From Paracandidimonas soli (lineage in GTDB: Bacteria; Pseudomonadota; Gammaproteobacteria; Burkholderiales; Burkholderiaceae_B): DNA of 64,000 nucleotides. The position numbers were made by a program, and so were the translations under genes. The notes below the pieces were generated by a model. The model was not told where the DNA came from. It saw only the letters and a program-made list of their open reading frames with translations, and searched no databases. This document shows positions 18,119 through 26,738 of the stretch, piece by piece. Position 1 is the stretch's first letter, and each line of letters begins with the position of its first letter. The DNA is taken from the NCBI RefSeq assembly GCF_004342005.1, contig NZ_SMBX01000013.1, positions 1 to 64,000 of the forward strand. The letters are read 5' to 3'.

Positions 18119-18658
18119 CTAGAAAATCTTCGGAAAGAACGGCTTTTCCCTGTCCTTCAGGGAAACCTCCTTGCGATCGACCATGAAGCGTATCGTTTCC
18201 TCTCTGGGGCTGAATTGCCAGATCTTGTAGATATTGGTGCTGACAGGCTCCGGAAGCGCTACGACTTCGCGCCAGCCCGCATTGTCGATATCGCGGAAAG
18301 CGACGACGACTCCCAGCCACTTCGCCTCCAGCTTTCCCGGACGTTCGATGGATCGGCTTTCTCCCGGCTGGAGCACGAACTGCTCGAGATGCAGCAGATC
18401 CTGCGCCAGCGCTTCGCGCGGCCTTTCGAACAATGCGAAGAAGTCGGCGTGATCGAACGCCTGCCGCGAGCTCAATTCATACACCGTAACCTGCACCGGC
18501 GCAGCCCTGCCGTCCTCCGTCGGATTGACCGCTTTGCCCGCCTCGACCTCGACGACATAGGGGCTTGCCAGCTTGCTGGATGTCGAGGCGCATGCCGCCA
18601 GGACGAATGCCAGCAGCACGATCCATGGAAACCTGGATAAACGCATACGCAGCTTCAT
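18119..18658 (-). CDS. tssJ: T6SS outer-membrane lipoprotein TssJ
   Basis: The 179-residue lipoprotein starts at 18658, giving a signal peptide with lipobox LAAC (Cys23). The mature part is the TssJ/SciN beta-sandwich: VQVTVYELSSRQAFDHADFFALFE, then LVLQPGE-like VLQPGESRSIERP and LGVVVAFRDIDNAGWREVV. It sits in the outer-membrane inner leaflet and binds the TssM C-terminus. It is the first gene of the tssJ-K-L-M-tagF-pseudokinase unit and is divergent from the TssQ-like gene across 238 bases. Confidence 0.93.
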   Translation of the reverse strand: MKLRMRLSRFPWIVLLAFVLAACASTSSKLASPYVVEVEAGKAVNPTEDGRAAPVQVTVYELSSRQAFDHADFFALFERPREALAQDLLHLEQFVLQPGESRSIERPGKLEAKWLGVVVAFRDIDNAGWREVVALPEPVSTNIYKIWQFSPREETIRFMVDRKEVSLKDREKPFFPKIF

Positions 18659-18896
18659 GCCTTCCTTATGATTCGAATCCACCCAATCCGCATGCCGGGC
18701 GGATCCGGGAAAAGGCACATTTCAGCGTCGCAATGCGACAGATTTGTTAAAGCGCCGCATCCGTTACCATCGTTACGAATCGGAAGACATGCATCGGCAA
18801 GCGTTACAACGGTGTCATCAAGCTGTCGTCATTCCTCTCTACATTGACGACCATCTTTTCATCACCCCAGATTATCTGACGCCACCGATATCCAAT

Positions 18897-19307
18897 ATGC
18901 ATAAACCGACGACATTGTTTCGCCATGCCAGATGGCTCGCCGCAGCTAGTCTTTTCATGCTGGGAGCCTGCACGCAAACAACATCCCAGCAGCGGTACTC
19001 GAACGAGCAAATACAGCACTCCCGAACGGCGCTTCAATCCGTGCGCGAATCCTACGACAGCGGGAACTACGGCGATGTGATCACCAGGGTCGCACGCGAC
19101 GACAGGCTGCACGAAGCGCCTTCGGACATTCGTGTCGAAGCCCTCAAGCTGCAGGCCTTCAGTCTTTGCATGCGCAACTATGCCGCCATGTGCAAGGAAC
19201 GCTTCCAGACCATCCTCTCCCTGCAGCCCGATTTCGACCTGAGCGATGGCGAGCGCGGGCATCCCCAATGGGGCCCCGTCTTCGAACAGGCGAAGCAGGT
19301 GCAATGA
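18897..19307 (+). CDS. TssQ-like T6SS-associated lipoprotein
   Basis: This 136-residue protein has a lipoprotein signal (lipobox LGAC, Cys25) and then a TPR-like helical segment (HSRTALQSVRESYDSGNYGDVITRVARDDRL ... RVEALKLQAFSLCMRNYAAMCKERFQTIL). It matches the small TssQ-type lipoproteins found beside T6SS loci of Burkholderiales; the family name is from memory and its function is not well established. The ATG at 18897 is chosen for the signal peptide. Its stop overlaps the start of the FHA-like gene (ATGA), so the two form a coupled pair pointing against the rest of the locus. Confidence 0.75.
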   Translation: MHKPTTLFRHARWLAAASLFMLGACTQTTSQQRYSNEQIQHSRTALQSVRESYDSGNYGDVITRVARDDRLHEAPSDIRVEALKLQAFSLCMRNYAAMCKERFQTILSLQPDFDLSDGERGHPQWGPVFEQAKQVQ

Positions 19308-20245
19308 TGCAGGACAACCCACTCTCCACAGTATTGGGCCATCGCCTCGCGCTTCAATGCACAGGCTCCGACGGCATACGGCAATACGACGTGTTTCCCC
19401 CGGGAGCGACCATCGGCGCCTGGCATGGCGCCGATATCCAGCTGCAGGATGGCTCCGATGCCATCGCTCCTTTGCAGGCCGCAATCCGTTTCGACTCCGT
19501 GCGGTCTCGCTGGGCGGTCATCCGGCTGTCGCAAAACGGCGAACTCCGCGTCGACGGTATCCCGCTGGACTGTGGTCAGGCTCATCCTATATCCGGACAG
19601 GCCAGCCTGTGCTTTTCCTCCCTATTCCAGATCGCCATCTGCGAGGACCACAACACTCCGCTGCCAGTTGCCGGCACGATGCCTGACGCCGACGCCGAGG
19701 CACATTCTGATTCCGTCCCCGCAGCCGCAGGCGCTGATTCGAACGATGACGGGACAGAGGATCTTTTTTCCGATCTGCTGGGATCCGGAACCGTTCCCGT
19801 CGGCGCCATTCCCAGCCTGGACACGCGACACCCGTTTTCCATGGAAAGCGCAGCCGAGCGCAACAGCCATGATCCTCTGCGGCAACTCAAGCCCGCGCGC
19901 GCTCTGGACGCGCTGGAGAGCAGCGACCCCCTGGAGCGGCTGGACGGCAAGTCCTGGCAATCCTCCGGCAATCCTTCGCTGACCGACGGCAGCATTTCCC
20001 TTCTTGGCTCCGCCACTGGGATGACCGGCGCGACGACAACGCCATCCATCCTGGACAGCATCGGCGAAGCCTACGCTTCGAACGTCGCCGACAAGACGCC
20101 GGCCGCCGTCAGGACACGCGCGGATCACAGGCCCGCCCTCAATCTTCCCGTCCGCCTGCATACGCCCCCCCAAACTCCGGCGTCGAGCACCACTCCGACA
20201 GCAGCTGGTACGGACAAGAATCGCGATTCCGCGCCGGACCGATAA
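19304..20245 (+). CDS. T6SS-associated FHA-like protein with degenerate phospho-binding site
   Basis: Residues 10-105 of this 313-residue protein have FHA strand order: YDVFPPGATIGAWHGADIQLQD, RWAVIRLSQNGELRVDGIPLD, then SLCFSSLFQIAIC. The conserved phosphothreonine-binding Arg (normally GR, here GA) and the Ser-x-x-His pair (here IAPLQA) are absent, although the NG turn is kept. The rest is acidic and Ser/Thr-rich, ending LNLPVRLHTPPQTP, with no TagH/ImpI C-terminal domain. It starts in ATGA overlap with the TssQ-like gene. It probably scaffolds T6SS regulators without reading phosphothreonine. Confidence 0.7.
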   Translation: MMQDNPLSTVLGHRLALQCTGSDGIRQYDVFPPGATIGAWHGADIQLQDGSDAIAPLQAAIRFDSVRSRWAVIRLSQNGELRVDGIPLDCGQAHPISGQASLCFSSLFQIAICEDHNTPLPVAGTMPDADAEAHSDSVPAAAGADSNDDGTEDLFSDLLGSGTVPVGAIPSLDTRHPFSMESAAERNSHDPLRQLKPARALDALESSDPLERLDGKSWQSSGNPSLTDGSISLLGSATGMTGATTTPSILDSIGEAYASNVADKTPAAVRTRADHRPALNLPVRLHTPPQTPASSTTPTAAGTDKNRDSAPDR

Positions 20246-20282
20246 GGCCCGTTCGTCAGAAAGCCAAGGGCATCGCGGCGAC

Positions 20283-20318
20283 GGCCATTGTTCCCGCGCG
20301 ATGCCGGGAGCAATGGCC
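20283..20318. terminator. Strong stem-loop between convergent genes
   Basis: A 14-bp stem with one G-T wobble (20283-20296 with 20305-20318) and an 8-base loop is followed by a second, GC-rich inverted repeat around 20316-20352. There is no clear T-run. It probably separates the plus-strand TssQ/FHA unit from the minus-strand cargo module. Confidence 0.5.
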
Positions 20319-20375
20319 TCGCCCGGCGCCTGCCCGGGATCCAGGCGAGGCGCCGCGACTATGCCGACGGCGTGT

Positions 20376-21035
20376 TCAGCCCATGTGGATCTGGTCGCCA
20401 TCCACCTTGACCAGATCCTTCGCGGTGAGCACAGCCTGGCGGCCGTGCATCCTGGCCGACTGCTCGGCCTGGTAATCAATATGGCCGGCCCTCACCTGCT
20501 CGGTGTCCCGCGCCAGCCTGAAAATGCTATGCGCCAGCTGCGAAATGCGATCCATGACTACCTCGCACACGCGCCCCACCAGCTGCAACGAGCCTATCGA
20601 AGCACGCGCCTGGACTCCCAGATACTCCATCTTGCCCACGGTGCAGTTCGCCTCGTCGGCGCGCATTTCCAGCAGCGGCGTATCCAGGCTCGCATTGACG
20701 CGCCCTTGCAGGCGCAATGCCTGGCCCGCCTCCAGAGAAATACCGCCATCCTTGGCCGCGATCACCAGATCGCCTGGCACTTCCAGCCTGGACGCATCAG
20801 GCTCGGCCTGGCGGATGACGGCAATCAGGTAGACCTGCGACGGCACTGGGCCGCTGATCAGCACAGTATCGCCATTCTGCGGCGCCAGCAGGCAGCTGGC
20901 CGCCCGCTCGACATGCCAGTCACGCATATCGCAGCGAACCGTACAAATGCCTCGGGAATCCACCCGCGTGACTTCTCCTATCAGCTGGACCGGATCGTAT
21001 TCAAGTATGGCGCGCGCGCCTAGAGCTGCTCCCAT
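20376..21035 (-). CDS. DUF3540 protein of the T6SS cargo module
   Basis: The 219-residue protein matches DUF3540: VQLIGEVTRVDSRGICTVRC, AASCLLAPQNGDTVLISG, VYLIAVI, then a repetitive beta region (LVIAAKDGGISLEAGQALRLQGRVNASLD). DUF3540 proteins occur with DUF2169, PAAR-like and VgrG genes and are thought to help load or cap the spike; the exact role is not known. The ATG at 21035 is chosen because residues before it are not conserved-looking. It is the last gene of the cargo module, 101 bases after the second TPR-like gene; that place after the candidate immunity genes is unusual. Confidence 0.8.
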   Translation of the reverse strand: MGAALGARAILEYDPVQLIGEVTRVDSRGICTVRCDMRDWHVERAASCLLAPQNGDTVLISGPVPSQVYLIAVIRQAEPDASRLEVPGDLVIAAKDGGISLEAGQALRLQGRVNASLDTPLLEMRADEANCTVGKMEYLGVQARASIGSLQLVGRVCEVVMDRISQLAHSIFRLARDTEQVRAGHIDYQAEQSARMHGRQAVLTAKDLVKVDGDQIHMG

Positions 21036-21136
21036 TGCTTTCTCTCTAGTGTTTGGGACCAAGCCGTCCCGACAGAATCCCACTGTAGAAAAACAGTGTC
21101 TCCGCTTGATGACACGAATATTTATTTACGATTTTT

Positions 21137-21577
21137 TCAGAGCTCGTCCACCAGGCCTTTGTTCTGCAGCAGCGCCAGCGCATCGGGGCCCTCCTCCTCA
21201 TCCGCGTCGAAGATATCCACGCCATCCAGCATATAGGCGCGCAGCAGGTGATCGACTGCGCCCTCTTCGTCGTCCAGGCGCAGCAGGGTCTTGCCCAGCA
21301 TATAGTGGACGAAGGGATTGACCTGGGCATCCGGGCAGTTCAACGCATCGAAAAATGCCGCCTTCGCATCCTGCCATTCATCTTCCTGGTAATACGCATC
21401 GCCGATGGAAGCGTGCAGCCACACAGAGGCCTCCCATTGCTGGCGCGGCGGTGGCAACAGCGCCAGCGCAGACTGCCACACGGCGATCGCGCCGGTGAAG
21501 TCGCCCTCTTCGCACAGGTCGTTGCCCTGCTCGGAAAGCTGCTCTACCTGTTCATAGATTTCGTCTGGGAGTTCCAT
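21137..21577 (-). CDS. Acidic TPR-like protein, candidate immunity protein 2
   Basis: The 146-residue protein is strongly acidic and built from paired helices of TPR type: EQLSEQGNDLCEEGDFTGAIAVWQSALALLP, WLHASIGDAYYQEDEWQDAKAAFFDALN, VHYMLGKTLLRLDDEEGAVDHLLRAYML. It has no signal or membrane segment. It stands second after the PAAR-like nuclease gene and shares length and fold with the gene before it. A role as immunity protein or effector chaperone fits its place, but this is inference from context. Confidence 0.6.
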   Translation of the reverse strand: MELPDEIYEQVEQLSEQGNDLCEEGDFTGAIAVWQSALALLPPPRQQWEASVWLHASIGDAYYQEDEWQDAKAAFFDALNCPDAQVNPFVHYMLGKTLLRLDDEEGAVDHLLRAYMLDGVDIFDADEEEGPDALALLQNKGLVDEL

Positions 21578-21625
21578 AGCTCTATCGTCCTGGATCAGTG
21601 GGCTGTAAAAGAGTGGACCGGACCT

Positions 21626-22081
21626 TCATGCAACAGGCCGGCTCTTGCGACGGGCGGCCCGGACCAGGTAGAAATCCAGGTATCGAGGGTCTTCCTCCTG
21701 GAAGGGCCGCTTGCGGTACTGCCGGTACAAGGCGTCGAATATGTCGAAAGCCTCGTCTTCTTCGCCAGCCGCGAAATGCACGGTCGCCGCCAGGAACTCG
21801 GTATCGGGATCAGGATCGGGGCCGTAGGCCTCTCGGGCGATGGCAAGCCACTTCCCGGCCTGATCAATCCGGCCGGCGTCACGGTAGAAGCCCGTCAAGG
21901 CCACGGCCATGGAGGCCGCGTGATCATGCCCAAGCTTGGGATCGGGGATGCAGGCCCATGCATCGAGAAAATGGGCTTCGGCTGCGGCGATATCGCCAGC
22001 CTCCATGGCCTCCCGGCCCAGCGCGCCATGCGCGTACAGTTTTTCCTCGATGTCGGGCGGCAGAGATATTACGTCACTCAT
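21626..22081 (-). CDS. Acidic TPR-like protein, candidate immunity protein 1
   Basis: The 151-residue protein lies 20 bases downstream of the nuclease effector, the usual place of a cognate immunity gene. It reads as helical repeats (LGREAMEAGDIAAAEAHFLDAWACIP, AVALTGFYRDAGRIDQAGKWLAIAREAYG, FLAATVHFAAGEEDEAFDIFDALYRQY) and is acidic apart from a short basic tail (RAARRKSR). No signal peptide is present. It resembles the next gene in length and repeat layout, so the two may be diverged copies. Binding to the basic nuclease domain is plausible but unproven. Confidence 0.6.
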   Translation of the reverse strand: MSDVISLPPDIEEKLYAHGALGREAMEAGDIAAAEAHFLDAWACIPDPKLGHDHAASMAVALTGFYRDAGRIDQAGKWLAIAREAYGPDPDPDTEFLAATVHFAAGEEDEAFDIFDALYRQYRKRPFQEEDPRYLDFYLVRAARRKSRPVA

Positions 22082-22101
22082 TGTGGTTCCTGGACTGCGT
22101 A

Positions 22102-22992
22102 TTACTTCAATGGCGGCAGGTAGCGCTCGCCTAGTTTAGCGCCAGCCGAACGGTTCAAGCTGAAATGATCCAATACATAGTTGTCAGGGTTGCGCATCCA
22201 CTCGCGCACCTTGGGCGACCTTGCGCCGTGGTGCCGCCCGACCTTGTTCCACCACGACACGGCATCCTTGGGCGAGTGCGCCATATCGGCGTTCTTCAGG
22301 TCGTACCACTTGTTATTGGATGCCTTGAATTCGGTCTTTCCTGTCAGGGGATTCTCGCGCAGCTTGCCTTCTCCGCGCATGCGGGCCTGCACCTTGCGGC
22401 CGGTAGCGGATTTCTTGCCCGGAGTGCGGCCCAGGTATTGCTCGCGCAGGCTCTTCTTGCGCGGCTTGCCCGCCTTGCCACTGGATGTCTTGGCGGATTT
22501 CCCCTGTCTGGCCAGCTTGCCGGCGCTGCCGCTATTCCCTCCGCCTCCACCTTTGCTCGCGCTTCCTCCCTGGCTGCCTCCCTTGCCCGCGCCGCCGCCG
22601 CTGCCCGCCCCCAGCAGCAACACTTTGATCTGGCTGGGGATGACACGTCCGCCCAGCGCATTGGTGCGATTCTGCAGGCTCAGGCTGGTCAGGCGCGTGG
22701 CGGGAATGCATTTGAACAGGACATTGGGCACGCAAGTGATATGGCGCGACGGTCCCATGACCGACGGAGATATCAGACCCAGCGCCAGGCCGGGATTGTC
22801 CCCATTGGTCATGACGATGGTGGTCGCCAAATTGTGCGCCGGCATGCCCATCAGCAGAATATTCCAGGCGTTGGGAATGCCCATGGGTCCCAGCGCAAAG
22901 TTGGGATATGGAATAGGGATCAATGCCGGCGGCGTCTTGCAGATATCCGGAAAGGCCAGATCCATTCCCATCAATTGGCAGTTGGCGAACAT
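22102..22992 (-). CDS. PAAR-like (DUF4150) T6SS effector with C-terminal HNH/EndoVII-like nuclease domain
   Basis: The 296-residue protein starts at 22992 (MFANCQLMGMDLAFPDICKTP). Residues 1-125 are a DUF4150 PAAR-like tip domain (PYPNFALGPMGIPNAWNILLMGMPAHN, GDNPGLALG, MGPSRHITC). A Gly/Ser/Lys-rich linker (about 127-185) leads to a basic C-terminal domain (about 205-296) with KWYDLKNADMAHSPKDAVSWW, GARSPKVREWMRNPDNYVLDH and FSLNRSAGAK. This pattern resembles the GH-E type of the HNH/EndoVII toxin superfamily, with His in DMAH and the NYVLDHFSLNRS tail. It should be delivered on the VgrG tip and cut nucleic acid in rivals. The nuclease assignment is by pattern only. Confidence 0.7.
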   Translation of the reverse strand: MFANCQLMGMDLAFPDICKTPPALIPIPYPNFALGPMGIPNAWNILLMGMPAHNLATTIVMTNGDNPGLALGLISPSVMGPSRHITCVPNVLFKCIPATRLTSLSLQNRTNALGGRVIPSQIKVLLLGAGSGGGAGKGGSQGGSASKGGGGGNSGSAGKLARQGKSAKTSSGKAGKPRKKSLREQYLGRTPGKKSATGRKVQARMRGEGKLRENPLTGKTEFKASNNKWYDLKNADMAHSPKDAVSWWNKVGRHHGARSPKVREWMRNPDNYVLDHFSLNRSAGAKLGERYLPPLK

Positions 22993-23009
22993 GCAATGTG
23001 CTCCTGGAT

Positions 23010-24089
23010 TCAGCGGCTGTCGCGCCGGGTGGTAACCCTGCGCGCCGACCACAATTCGGCTTCGAACAGCAATGGATCGCGTTCGAGCATTCCCTCTTTG
23101 GCGTCCCAGCGTGCTTCGTCGGTCAGTGCGCGGTGATATTGCGTGCGCATCATGCGGCTGCCCCGAAAATCGGCGCGCGTCAGATCGGCATAGGAAAAGT
23201 CGGTATAGTCGAGCGTGGCTCCGGCAAACGACGCGTCGGCGCAGCGCGCGCGGTGCAGCACGGCCTGGGTCAGATCCGTATGCGCCAGGCTCGCCCCATC
23301 CAGCGTCGCATCCGGCCACAGGCTCTGCGCCAGGCGTGCGCCATCGGCCACACAGCGCGACAGATCCGCCTGCACGAAGATGGCGCGCGACGCCTGCGCC
23401 CCCGTCAGCCGCGCCTCGCGCAGGCTGGCCCCCTTGAAGCTGGTCTGCGACAGCTGCGCTCCGCTGAAATCGCAGCCATCCAGACGGCAGTCGGTCAACT
23501 GGCAGCGTTCCAGGCGGCGATCCGCGAAGTCCTGCCTCGACAGATCGGTTTCCACGCAGACAACGCTCTGCCAGTCGATATTTGCAAGCCGGGCCTGGCG
23601 CAGATCCATGCGGAAGTAAACGACGCCGTCCTGAACCGTATCGTCAAGGCGCAGGCCTCGCGCCTCGCATTCGCTCAACGGGCACTGGTACATGGCCGCA
23701 CTGGAAAAATCCGCATCGTTCAGCGTGGTGCGCAGGAAATTGCAACGATCCAGGCGAGACTCGCGCAGATCCAGGCCGTTCGCCCTGCTCTGCGACCAGT
23801 TCATGCCGGCAGCCGACGCGCCTCGCATCGACACGCCTTGCGCTTCGCACTCGTGAAAAATGCAATCGTTCAGGCAGGCGCCGTCCCAGCGCGACTGCTC
23901 CAATCGGCAGGAAATGAACTTGCTGTCGCGCAAGTCTACGCCGCGCAGGTCGCAGCCGCGCAGGTCGCAACGCTGAAAGACGGCGCCCGCATAGTCTCCC
24001 GCCGTCCACGCAACTTCTCGCAAGTCGGCATCGATCAGGACTTCGCCCTTCTTGATCAGTCGCCGCACATCATCCGCGCGCATCGCCAT
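23010..24089 (-). CDS. Pentapeptide-repeat protein of the T6SS cargo module
   Basis: The 359-residue protein consists almost wholly of pentapeptide repeats (A(D/N)LxX pattern: CDLRGCDLRGVDLRDSKF, LNDADFSSAAMYQC, ADLTRADFRGSRM), which fold as a right-handed square beta-helix. The start at 24089 overlaps the stop of the upstream DUF2169 gene by one base (TGATG), so the two are coupled. The effector gene begins 17 bases later. A second pentapeptide domain is fused to the upstream DUF2169 protein. It may form a structural part of effector loading; a gyrase-mimic role as in Qnr is possible for the fold but has no support here. Confidence 0.8.
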   Translation of the reverse strand: MAMRADDVRRLIKKGEVLIDADLREVAWTAGDYAGAVFQRCDLRGCDLRGVDLRDSKFISCRLEQSRWDGACLNDCIFHECEAQGVSMRGASAAGMNWSQSRANGLDLRESRLDRCNFLRTTLNDADFSSAAMYQCPLSECEARGLRLDDTVQDGVVYFRMDLRQARLANIDWQSVVCVETDLSRQDFADRRLERCQLTDCRLDGCDFSGAQLSQTSFKGASLREARLTGAQASRAIFVQADLSRCVADGARLAQSLWPDATLDGASLAHTDLTQAVLHRARCADASFAGATLDYTDFSYADLTRADFRGSRMMRTQYHRALTDEARWDAKEGMLERDPLLFEAELWSARRVTTRRDSR

Positions 24090-26731
24090 CACGCGGCCCT
24101 CCCGCCGGCAGGCGCAGCCGGCAGCGTCTTGACCAGCTTCACATAAGCGCCCGCAGCGCATGTGCTGTCGTCCCGCAGGCTTTGCGAGATATCCGCCCGG
24201 AACAGGTTCGCTCCGCTCAGGTCCGCGAAGCGCAGATCGCTTTTCTGCATCAATGCGTCGATCAGGTCGGCATCGCGAAATTCCGCGCCCGTCAGATCGG
24301 CTTCCATGAACAGGCTGTTGCCAGCGTCCGCCAGCACGAAACTGCTGTCGCGCAGGCTCGCGCCGGAAAGATCGCAGGTATCCAGGCGCGCCCCGTCGAA
24401 CCTCGCACGGTCCAGAGGCGTTTCGCGCAGGCAGCACTCCTTCAAGACGGCCTGGCTGAAATCGCTGCCGGAGAAATCCGCCGCCACCGCGCAGCAGGTG
24501 GTCAGTCTCGCACCAACGAACGTGGAAGGCGCCCAGGCGGCTCCCTGCATCCAGACGCAGCTGGTCATCGACGCCTGGCCATAATCCACGGCTTCCAGAG
24601 CGCAATCCAGAAACGTCACCTTTTCCATGGCGGCCTGGCGGAAACGGGTGCGCACCAGTCGTGTCTCCTGCCAGAACATCGCGTTGCACAGCCGAGCGCC
24701 ATCGAAGCTGCAATCGCTGAAATCCGTACCCGCCAACTGACAGTCCTCGAACACCGCAGCGTCGAATGCGCACTCTGCGAACACAGCCTGATCCAGCACT
24801 GTTTCGGCGAATGCGGCATTGTCGAAACGGCTTCTGGCGGCAAGCATTCCACCCAGGTTGGCCTTGCGCAAGCTGGCTCCACGCAGATCCGTTTCACTCA
24901 ATATTGCGCGCGTCAGCACCGCCTCGCCCAGATCCGCGCCGGCGAGACTCGTCCCGGAAAGATCGGAGCCTTCCAGCCACGTGCCGCGGCACTGCGCTCC
25001 AGACAAGTCCAGGCTGGACAGGTCGATGCCGGTCAGATCCAGGCCCGAAAGATTGCGACTGCCTTGCATCAGCGCCAGCACCCTGCGCCGCATCCGCACG
25101 CTGCGTCCGCCCGGCGCCTGCTCCGCCGGCCCCTGGCGATGGGCCGTCAGGCGATACACGTCCCGTGCCTGCCGCTGTGCGCCTTCCATGAGATCCAGCA
25201 CCTCCTGGGACAATAGGCTGCCGCCGCGCTCCGCCTGGGCCTGGCGCGCCATGCCCAGCAAAGCCGCCACGCCCGGCTGATCCGTCTTCGGCGGCCCGCC
25301 CGGCGGAGCAGCAAGTCCATCCAGCAAGCCTTGCGCCTTGCGCTGACCGTCCTGATCCTTGGCAAACGCTTTCTCCACCGTTTCGCGTGCCTGCCGTTTT
25401 TCCCGCAGCAGCCGCGCCTTGCCCAGCCTCGACTCGCGCCTCGCCATGCGGACCATCTCCGGCAGGTCGTCGAGGGAAAATCCGATTTCCGGTGTGCTCC
25501 AGTCCAGGCCGTAGTCCTCGGCGTTGTGGCCGGCCTGTCTTATCTTTTCCAGCATTTCCTGCCGCATGTCCTCGGCGCGCTGCTTCTGGTTGACGACACT
25601 GGGCCGCGACAACACGCTTCCTTCCTCGTCCAGTCCGGGGATGGAACGCAGGCTTGCCGGAGGCGCAAGATCCCGATCACGAATCGCATACAGGGCGCCG
25701 GTTTCCCTGGGCAGGCGCTGGCGCAACACCTTGGCGTAGTGCTCGAGGCCACGATCCGACTCATCCGGCGACTCCAGCGCCGGCATGATCAGCGCCAGGT
25801 CCGAGCCATCATCTGTTTCAACCGGCACTGCGCCATGGTAGACCAGCAGCATGCGCTCCTTGTCCGGAAAGAACCAGACCGTCGTACAGCGCATATCGAT
25901 TTCTTCCAGCGTCTGCGGCGACACCTCTCCGCCGGCCGTCTTGCGCACGATGAAGCAGCGCGCTCGCCACGGCGGCAGCGTACCGCTCAGACAAGGCCGC
26001 TCCGGATGCCAGTTCCACAAGTCATAGTCCAGGCCTTGCGGCAATTCGGACTCGCCATCGAACCACTGGTCAGGAGACGCAGTATTGAAAAAATGCGGAT
26101 CCAGCGTATCGGGCAGCCCCGGAAACCCGTCTTCCAGCCAGGCGGGATCGAACCCCCCGACCCTGGAAAAACGGCGCGGACGTATGGGCGAAACCGGCCC
26201 GAAACTGACGGGAGTCCCTTCTTGGCCAGGACGTTCGATACGGTCTTCCAGCGGCTCCACGTTGGGCAGAGGATGGCGCCCGTCATCGCCTCGCGCCAGG
26301 CCCATGCCTACCGGATTTTCCTCGTAACCCTGGCCGCCATAGGTGTGATGCCAGTCCAGCGGCGTGCCGGCGACAGGCTCCGGATCGCTGGGCCTGCCAT
26401 CGCTCCAATAGCGCTTTCCCGTCACGATCAGGGCTTTGTCCAGGTCACCCACGCGCGCCCGGACGGCGCAGCGACCTGGGGTCGCCGGATCGTGCGGAAA
26501 CGCCTTGCCGCTGACCAGGAACTCGGCGCAGGGCTTGGGAATACCCAGATCGACGGTCTCGTCCTCGTCCAGCACGTCTCCCGCAAGCTTCCACAACCCG
26601 GCATCCATCAGCAAGGCCGGTGCATCGTCCATGGTCGCGAATGCCATCACGGCAACGCCGACCTGATGCCGGCGCATGTGCAGATATGGCCGGGTCAGGA
26701 GTCCCAGCCGCATGGGCTTGATGATACGCAT
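24089..26731 (-). CDS. DUF2169 T6SS adaptor fused to pentapeptide repeats
   Basis: The 880-residue protein opens with a DUF2169 domain (about 1-300: MRIIKPMRLGLLTRPY, DLGIPKPCAEFLVSGKAF, LDWHHTYGGQGYEENPVG, PRRFSRVGGFDPAW). A charged helical region (about 380-540) follows, then about 300 residues of pentapeptide repeats (LSGLDLTGIDLSSLDLSGAQ onward, about 555-865). DUF2169 proteins act as adaptors that load PAAR-linked effectors onto VgrG. The fusion with a long beta-helix is known in some T6SS loci. It lies 7 bases after the small membrane protein gene. Confidence 0.85.
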   Translation of the reverse strand: MRIIKPMRLGLLTRPYLHMRRHQVGVAVMAFATMDDAPALLMDAGLWKLAGDVLDEDETVDLGIPKPCAEFLVSGKAFPHDPATPGRCAVRARVGDLDKALIVTGKRYWSDGRPSDPEPVAGTPLDWHHTYGGQGYEENPVGMGLARGDDGRHPLPNVEPLEDRIERPGQEGTPVSFGPVSPIRPRRFSRVGGFDPAWLEDGFPGLPDTLDPHFFNTASPDQWFDGESELPQGLDYDLWNWHPERPCLSGTLPPWRARCFIVRKTAGGEVSPQTLEEIDMRCTTVWFFPDKERMLLVYHGAVPVETDDGSDLALIMPALESPDESDRGLEHYAKVLRQRLPRETGALYAIRDRDLAPPASLRSIPGLDEEGSVLSRPSVVNQKQRAEDMRQEMLEKIRQAGHNAEDYGLDWSTPEIGFSLDDLPEMVRMARRESRLGKARLLREKRQARETVEKAFAKDQDGQRKAQGLLDGLAAPPGGPPKTDQPGVAALLGMARQAQAERGGSLLSQEVLDLMEGAQRQARDVYRLTAHRQGPAEQAPGGRSVRMRRRVLALMQGSRNLSGLDLTGIDLSSLDLSGAQCRGTWLEGSDLSGTSLAGADLGEAVLTRAILSETDLRGASLRKANLGGMLAARSRFDNAAFAETVLDQAVFAECAFDAAVFEDCQLAGTDFSDCSFDGARLCNAMFWQETRLVRTRFRQAAMEKVTFLDCALEAVDYGQASMTSCVWMQGAAWAPSTFVGARLTTCCAVAADFSGSDFSQAVLKECCLRETPLDRARFDGARLDTCDLSGASLRDSSFVLADAGNSLFMEADLTGAEFRDADLIDALMQKSDLRFADLSGANLFRADISQSLRDDSTCAAGAYVKLVKTLPAAPAGGRAA

Positions 26732-26738
26732 GATTCCC

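Noticed and set aside
22993-23319. In-frame 109-residue N-terminal extension of the PAAR-like effector
   Set aside because: It is antisense-like translation of the pentapeptide gene; MFANCQLMGMDLAFPD is the normal DUF4150 start.
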